A DNA stretch of 64,000 nt from Streptomyces sp. P3 (lineage in GTDB: Bacteria > Actinomycetota > Actinomycetes > Streptomycetales > Streptomycetaceae), in the NCBI RefSeq assembly GCF_003032475.1, contig NZ_CP028369.1:2480001-2544000 (forward strand). The letters are read 5' to 3'. The notes beneath the pieces were generated by a model. It did no database searches and had not been told where the DNA came from. It saw only the letters and a list, made by a program, of their open reading frames with translations. This document shows positions 59,812-64,000 of the stretch, piece after piece. Each line of letters begins with the position of its first letter. Position 1 is the first letter of the stretch. The position numbers and the translations under genes were made by a program.

Positions 59812-60417
59812 TCACGCAGGGGTGCCGAGCGGCGGGTGCTCGAGCACGCGGGGCCTGTACTCGACCAGCTGGATGCGGCCGTCGAAGGTGCGGTGCTCGA
59901 TCATCTCGAGGGCAACGTCCGGATAACCGTCGTAGATGCGTTCTTCGCCCGTGGCCCCGGTGACCACCGGGAACATCACGACCCGGAAGCGGTCGACGAG
60001 TCCGGCTCGTAGCAGGGACCGGCTCAGGCTGAGGCTGCCGATCGTGCTGAGGAGCCCCGAGCCACTCGACTTCATGGCGCGGACCGCCTCGACGGCGTCG
60101 TCGCGGACGAGCGTGGAGTTGGCCCACGTCAGTGGCTCCTCGAGTGAGGAGGAGAACACCACCTTGGACGCCTGCGTGAGCTCGTCGACGGACGCCTCTT
60201 CTTCCGGCCTGAACTCGTCTTGGCCGGTCGGGACCTCGCCTGCGGCGAAGCCCGACATCAGGCGGTAGGTGTTCGCTCCCATCAGATAGGTGGCCTTGGG
60301 CTGTTCGCCGAGCCATGTGAGGTACTCCGGGCCCTCGAGGCCCCAGAATCCGGGCCATCCCTCTCCCGATGCGTGGCCGTCGAGGGAGGTGATGAAGTCG
60401 ACGAGAAGCTCCGACAT
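59812..60417 (-). CDS. RibD C-terminal / dihydrofolate-reductase-like protein
   Basis: A 201 aa reductase-fold protein of the RibD_C group (LLVDFITSLDGHASGEGWPG, YLMGANTYRLMSGFA, GSGLLSTIGSLSLSRSLLRA, DRFRVVMFPVVTG). These small enzymes probably use NADPH, but most have no assigned substrate. The start MSELLVDF at 60417 has GGAAAGGAAA upstream. It stands alone at the right edge of the integration region. Confidence 0.9.
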   Translation of the reverse strand: MSELLVDFITSLDGHASGEGWPGFWGLEGPEYLTWLGEQPKATYLMGANTYRLMSGFAAGEVPTGQDEFRPEEEASVDELTQASKVVFSSSLEEPLTWANSTLVRDDAVEAVRAMKSSGSGLLSTIGSLSLSRSLLRAGLVDRFRVVMFPVVTGATGEERIYDGYPDVALEMIEHRTFDGRIQLVEYRPRVLEHPPLGTPA

Positions 60418-60571
60418 GGCGGTTTCCTTTCCTGGGGTGTCACGAGCTTGGACCGGCCGGGAGCCGTAAACTCACCGGCCGCGCTGTGGAGTGAGGGGAA
60501 ACCCCATGACGGTGCAGCCGATCAGGTGGCGGCGGCACTGCTTCGGAGAGCCGGAGGCCTACACGATTGCA

Positions 60572-60853
60572 CTATGCACGCAGCCGGGAACGATCTCCAC
60601 GCGTTCGGGAACGGTGCTTCGAGTTCCGTCGAAGCCCCAGCTCAGCCCGATCCGCGAACGGCGGGACGTCCGCCGAAGGATTGTCGACCGGGGCCGCCGC
60701 GTAGGCGTCCAGAGCCCAGGCCGGTGGCACAAGGAAGGTGAGCAGCAGCATCGCTCCGCTCAGATGCATGGCGGCGAGGTGCACTGCCGCTCGACGGAGC
60801 ACCGTCCTGGTACGCCTCGTCGCAGACGTCGACTCGTGATCGCCTGCCCTCAT
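60572..60853 (-). CDS. Possible small exported protein
   Basis: A 93 aa frame with an AGGA site 6 nt before ATG 60853. A basic N-terminus and hydrophobic core (LAAMHLSGAMLLLTFLVPPA) resemble a signal peptide cleaved near AWALDA. The mature part is short and arginine-rich (SKHRSRTRGDRSRLRA). No family recognised. Supported only by the ribosome-binding site and signal-like segment. Confidence 0.4.
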   Translation of the reverse strand: MRAGDHESTSATRRTRTVLRRAAVHLAAMHLSGAMLLLTFLVPPAWALDAYAAAPVDNPSADVPPFADRAELGLRRNSKHRSRTRGDRSRLRA

Positions 60854-60952
60854 GGTCCTTCCTCGGCGTCTCGCGCACTATGCCCGACAGCGATTGCGGC
60901 AACACGGTACGCCGTACCACTCCTGGCACACGCGCCGCTCTCGGTTCCCGTC

Positions 60953-61423
60953 TCAGTTGTTTGCCCGCTGGGCCGCGTCCCAGGACTGCTGTTGCCAGAA
61001 CAGGACGAGGAAGAGGGCCAGGACGAGGTCGTCGGACAGCGTGCGGCTCCCGTCGTGCAGCCGCACGCGAACGGGGCGGGAGCCGAGCCGGTCGTAGAAG
61101 ATCTCGAGCGGGCCGATGCCACGGACACGGCTTCCGCCACGGTCGTGCCTCAGCTCATACGGTCCGATGCTGAGCAGACGGGCGCCGAACCTGCTGCATC
61201 CACAGGTCCACTGCCCGACGGTGCGCGGCAGGGTGGACCACCTGCGGTAGGTGATGCCGACACCGCCCACGGCGCGCAGCGTCGCACCGAAGCGCTGGTA
61301 CTCGAGCGGCCATGGCCCCAAGGCGCGCGGGGTGCTGTCCAGCCACTCCCTTCGGCCGTAGGAGACCTCCACGTCCCCGATGGTGCGCAGCAGCCCTTTC
61401 CGGTACGTCAGCTCGACGTCCAT
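60953..61423 (-). CDS. Protein of about six 17-residue repeats
   Basis: A 156 aa protein made mainly of about six 17-19 residue units with the pattern R-x-(I/V)-G-x3-(L/I)-x-Y-x-R-x-G-x2-(L/V), for example RALGPWPLEYQRFGATL, LSIGPYELRHDRGGSRV and RGIGPLEIFYDRLGSRP. A hydrophobic C-terminal segment (LVLALFLVLFWQQQ) may anchor it. ATG 61423 has GGTGAGG 7 nt upstream. The repeats suggest stacked beta hairpins. No known family was recognised; function unknown. Confidence 0.7.
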   Translation of the reverse strand: MDVELTYRKGLLRTIGDVEVSYGRREWLDSTPRALGPWPLEYQRFGATLRAVGGVGITYRRWSTLPRTVGQWTCGCSRFGARLLSIGPYELRHDRGGSRVRGIGPLEIFYDRLGSRPVRVRLHDGSRTLSDDLVLALFLVLFWQQQSWDAAQRANN

Positions 61424-61453
61424 ACGGTGCCTCACCTGCTCGAGGCCGGGCCG

Positions 61454-63229
61454 TCAGGCTCGGGAGGTGACGGAACGGGACGGGGCGGGGGTGGAGAGGG
61501 TGGTGAAGTAGTCGGACAGGGCTGTTCTCGTGGCGCTCAGGGGGAAGCGGGCCGCCAGGTAGCTGTCGGGGCGGACGACGAAGCCGGTGGGGCCGTCGGG
61601 ACGGTAGAGGCGGGCGAACTCGTCGGCCGTGTCCCGGTAGGCGGGCACCGGCAGGGCGTCGGGAGCGGACGGCGCGGTGTCGCCGTCGAGTACCGCCACG
61701 GTGACGGCGCCCGCGACGGCGGCGGTGTGCAGGCCGGCCTCGGCGATCGCCGCCAGGTCCGTCAGGCCCGCGCCGTACAGGAGGATCACGTGGCCCGGAC
61801 GGTGGCGCAGCACGTCCAGCAGACGCCAGGGGTAGGCGGAGGCGGGGGCGGTGAGGCCGCGGCAGTCGGGGGCTCGGTCGCCGGGCTGGGGGGCGCCGGG
61901 CGGGCCGTGCGGGTCGGTGGCCAGTGGGCCGTCCCGGTAGTCGATCAGGAGCTGCGCCTCGCGCAGCAGCACGGTCCGGGGGTCGTCGGGGTCGGCCTCG
62001 ATGCCGCGGGTGGCGTGCCGGACCGTCCGCCCCACGACCTCCTCGCCCACCGGCCGGCGCTCCGCGTCGTACGTGGTCAGCAGAGCCGGACCGGCCTCAC
62101 CGTGGATGACGGACGCCAGTTTCCAGGCGAGGTTGCAGGCGTCCTGGATGCCGGTGTTCATGCCCTGGGCGCCGGTGGGCGGATGGATGTGGGCGGCGTC
62201 GCCGGCGACGAAGACGCGCCCTTCGCCGTAGCGGTCGACGATGCGGTGGCTGATGCGGAAGACGGAGGACCAGCGCAACCGGGAGAGCACCGCCGGCCGT
62301 GGCGCGAGGCGGTCGACGACGGCCTGGAGGTGGTGCAGCTCCGGCGTGCGGCCGCCTTCCAGACCGTGCGCCACGCCGTCGTCAGCGCCCTCGCCCGCGC
62401 CCCCGCCCCCGCCTTCGCCCCCGCCCTGGCCCGCGCCGGCATCGGCGGAGGCACCGCCGTCGGCCCGTCCGGACGATCCGCGCGCCCCCGTGGAGAGCTC
62501 CGGCGGGACCAGCATCGACATCCGGTAGCGTCCGTGGCCCGGCAGCGGCACGCAGATCAGCGCGTCGTCCGTGGAACCGTCGGCGGCGTGGTGCAGGGAG
62601 CGGATGCCGTAGCCGTGGGGCATGTCCCAGTCGGCCTCGACGTCGCCCAGCATGTACTCCTCGGCGAAGGCCGCCCCCTCGAACGCGAGGCCCAGCCCCT
62701 TGCGCACGGTGCTGTGCGCACCGTCGCAGCCGATCAGATAGCCCGCCCTCAGCTCCTCCTCGGCGCCGGAGGCCGTGCGCAGGCGGGCGGTGACCCCGTC
62801 CTCGTCCTGGGTGAACGACAGCAGTTCGGTGCCGCGCTCGATGAGGGTGCCGAGGCCGGCCACGTACTCCTCCAGCAGGCGTTCGGTCTCGTACTGCGGC
62901 AGGGCGGCGAACTCGTAGGGCACCTCGGGCGGCAGCACGAGGTCGATGCGGGCCTGCTCCCGTCCGTTGACGTAGATCAGCTGACCGCGCAGCACGGCGG
63001 CGGCCTCCAGCATCGTGCGGGCCAGGCCCATCCGGTCCCAGATCTCCAGCGTGCGCGGCTGGATGCCGACCGCCTTGGCGTACGGCAGCCGTTCCGGCAG
63101 GCGGTCGACGAGGCGGCAGCGCACACCGTGCCGGCGCAGCTCCGCGGCCGCGCTCAACCCGACCGGGCCGGCGCCCACGATCAGCACGTCCGTCGTTCCG
63201 GCTGTCTCGGTCGTCGCGGTGCCCGCCAC
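61454..63229 (-). CDS. FAD-dependent aromatic-ring monooxygenase
   Basis: A 591 aa hydroxylase of the PheA/TetX-related group. Motifs are VLIVGAGPVGLSAAAELRRH (FAD), IGCDGAHSTVR (DG motif), VFVAGDAAHIHPPTGAQGMN (GD motif) and a thioredoxin-like C-terminal domain (about 490-580). GTG 63229 with GGGAGG 6 nt upstream decides the start. A Gly/Ala/Glu-rich insertion of about 40 residues (ADAGAGQGGGEGGGGGAGEG) interrupts the substrate domain. It probably hydroxylates a phenolic or polyketide substrate, which is not identifiable here. It follows the repeat protein tail to head. Confidence 0.9.
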   Translation of the reverse strand: MAGTATTETAGTTDVLIVGAGPVGLSAAAELRRHGVRCRLVDRLPERLPYAKAVGIQPRTLEIWDRMGLARTMLEAAAVLRGQLIYVNGREQARIDLVLPPEVPYEFAALPQYETERLLEEYVAGLGTLIERGTELLSFTQDEDGVTARLRTASGAEEELRAGYLIGCDGAHSTVRKGLGLAFEGAAFAEEYMLGDVEADWDMPHGYGIRSLHHAADGSTDDALICVPLPGHGRYRMSMLVPPELSTGARGSSGRADGGASADAGAGQGGGEGGGGGAGEGADDGVAHGLEGGRTPELHHLQAVVDRLAPRPAVLSRLRWSSVFRISHRIVDRYGEGRVFVAGDAAHIHPPTGAQGMNTGIQDACNLAWKLASVIHGEAGPALLTTYDAERRPVGEEVVGRTVRHATRGIEADPDDPRTVLLREAQLLIDYRDGPLATDPHGPPGAPQPGDRAPDCRGLTAPASAYPWRLLDVLRHRPGHVILLYGAGLTDLAAIAEAGLHTAAVAGAVTVAVLDGDTAPSAPDALPVPAYRDTADEFARLYRPDGPTGFVVRPDSYLAARFPLSATRTALSDYFTTLSTPAPSRSVTSRA

Positions 63230-63459
63230 GGGTGCCTCCCAGCGCAGTGCAGTGCCCGAACCCGAACAGAACCACCCCCGGCCCCCGTCCCGTCTCCCAT
63301 GGTCGCCCCGCTGCCCGGGAACGGCGAGCGGGCGTCTCGTCACCGCCGCGTCACAGATCGACGACCGGCCGAACCTCGTGAGCCGCTCCTTCCGTCTGTG
63401 CCGCTGAGCAGTACGGCGAGGGTGAGCGCCCCCGCCGACCGGAAACCTCGGGGGACGGC

Positions 63460-64000
63460 ATGAACGGCATGAACGGCATGAACGACGGCAACGGCATGAA
63501 CGGCGATCGGCGGACGACCGGCACCGGCACCGGGATTTCGAGCGGGTTCCGGCGTGAGGGCCGGGCCGGGGGCGGGGTCAGGAAGGCCGTGGCTGCCGCC
63601 GTCGTCATCTCGGCCGCTCTCGCCGTGACGGCGTGCCGGCCGACCGAGTCGCCGTCGAAGCCCGCGCAGTCGGCGCCGGCGGGTTCCGCGCCCGCCTCGC
63701 CTGCCTCTTCGTCCACGAGCTCGCCCACCGCCGCCGCGACGCCCGGCACATCGAGCCCCACCACTCCCGCGACTCCCACCGCCTCGGCGCCCGGCGCCCC
63801 CACCGCCCCGTCCCCCTCTGCCTCCACGGCTCCCGAGGCGTCCGCCTCCGCGCCCGCCGCCGTCGCGGCCTGCGCGGCGAAGAGCCTGAAGGTCTCCGCG
63901 TGGCAGGCCGCCGAGCGGCCCGTCGGGACCGGGACCGGTGCCGCGATCGTCGAGTTCGTCAACGTCTCCGGCAAGGCGTGCGTGCTCAAGGGCCATCCGT
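63460..64000 (+). CDS. DUF4232 lipoprotein, cut by the window end
   Basis: The first 180 residues of a lipoprotein are visible. N-terminal MNG repeats and a basic region precede a signal segment (VAAAVVISAALAVTAC) whose last Cys is a lipobox candidate. A long Ser/Pro/Thr/Ala linker (about 65-140) follows, then the start of a DUF4232 domain (AAIVEFVNVSGKACVLKGHP). The ATG at 63460 has GGGGGA just upstream. The rest lies beyond the window. Expected at the outer membrane surface; function unknown. Confidence 0.82.
   Translation, partial: MNGMNGMNDGNGMNGDRRTTGTGTGISSGFRREGRAGGGVRKAVAAAVVISAALAVTACRPTESPSKPAQSAPAGSAPASPASSSTSSPTAAATPGTSSPTTPATPTASAPGAPTAPSPSASTAPEASASAPAAVAACAAKSLKVSAWQAAERPVGTGTGAAIVEFVNVSGKACVLKGHP

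Noticed and set aside
59516..59926. Short + strand frame over the right 18-bp repeat
   Set aside because: It runs antisense into the reductase gene and has no start signal or domain.
60491..63463. A 990-codon open frame on the + strand
   Set aside because: Antisense to the FAD monooxygenase and the repeat protein, both of which have clear motifs and ribosome-binding sites.

Overview
The window is high-GC actinobacterial DNA and almost certainly a Streptomyces chromosome. It has GTG starts, leaderless promoters, mycothiol genes (mshA, mshD), GlnR, Nur, the WhiG anti-sigma factor RsiG and the DevA/DevB developmental regulators. From memory, gene order follows the conserved core of S. coelicolor between roughly SCO4146 and SCO4209. 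No database search was possible, so names rest on recognised motifs and gene order.

Layout. 0.1-4.8 kb: ECF sigma factor, zinc-finger membrane protein and ABC exporter operon. 5-10.4 kb: mshD, a secreted 5'-nucleotidase and a secreted pectate lyase-pectinesterase fusion. 10.4-14.4 kb: an MprAB-like two-component system with an HtrA-type protease and direct-repeat boxes in front of it. 14.5-16.4 kb: a LacI regulator and glnR. 16.6-25.6 kb: a broken alpha/beta hydrolase, a MoaD-like protein, a thiosulfate sulfurtransferase unit preceded by a Cys-containing leader peptide, several membrane proteins and a nitrobindin-like protein. 25.6-29.7 kb: nur, ygfZ, dtd, rsiG and an Eis-like acetyltransferase.

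29.7-37.6 kb is the most interesting segment. Three GntR regulators share a DevA-type C-terminal domain: devE, devA and a third paralogue. With them are a HAD phosphatase (devB), a protein with two fused APH-type kinase domains, two paralogous tiny membrane proteins, and a membrane protein carrying what looks like the DevA effector domain without its DNA-binding domain. All three regulators appear to be leaderless with the same start geometry. devA and devE share an operator-like palindrome that the third lacks.

37.6-54.8 kb: TetR plus HelD with an AT-rich 27-bp palindrome, a divergent TetR/TetX-like monooxygenase pair, an XRE regulator with a 28-bp palindrome, an HBHA-like protein, a receiver-PP2C phosphatase, an NlpC/P60 hydrolase, mshA, a deletion scar joining AraC and DUF2000 remnants, an MFS transporter and phosphoglycerate mutase.

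54.8-59.6 kb is a worn integration hot spot. It holds a tyrosine-recombinase fragment, two copies of a roughly 144-bp attachment-like region ending in tRNA-Ser anticodon-arm sequence, a 3' tRNA-Ser fragment, a Phd-RelE toxin-antitoxin pair, a Nudix hydrolase and truncated genes. The right end (59.8-64 kb) has a DHFR/RibD-like reductase, a small protein built of about six 17-residue repeats, an aromatic-ring FAD monooxygenase and a DUF4232 lipoprotein cut by the window edge. No CRISPR array, rRNA or complete tRNA was seen.
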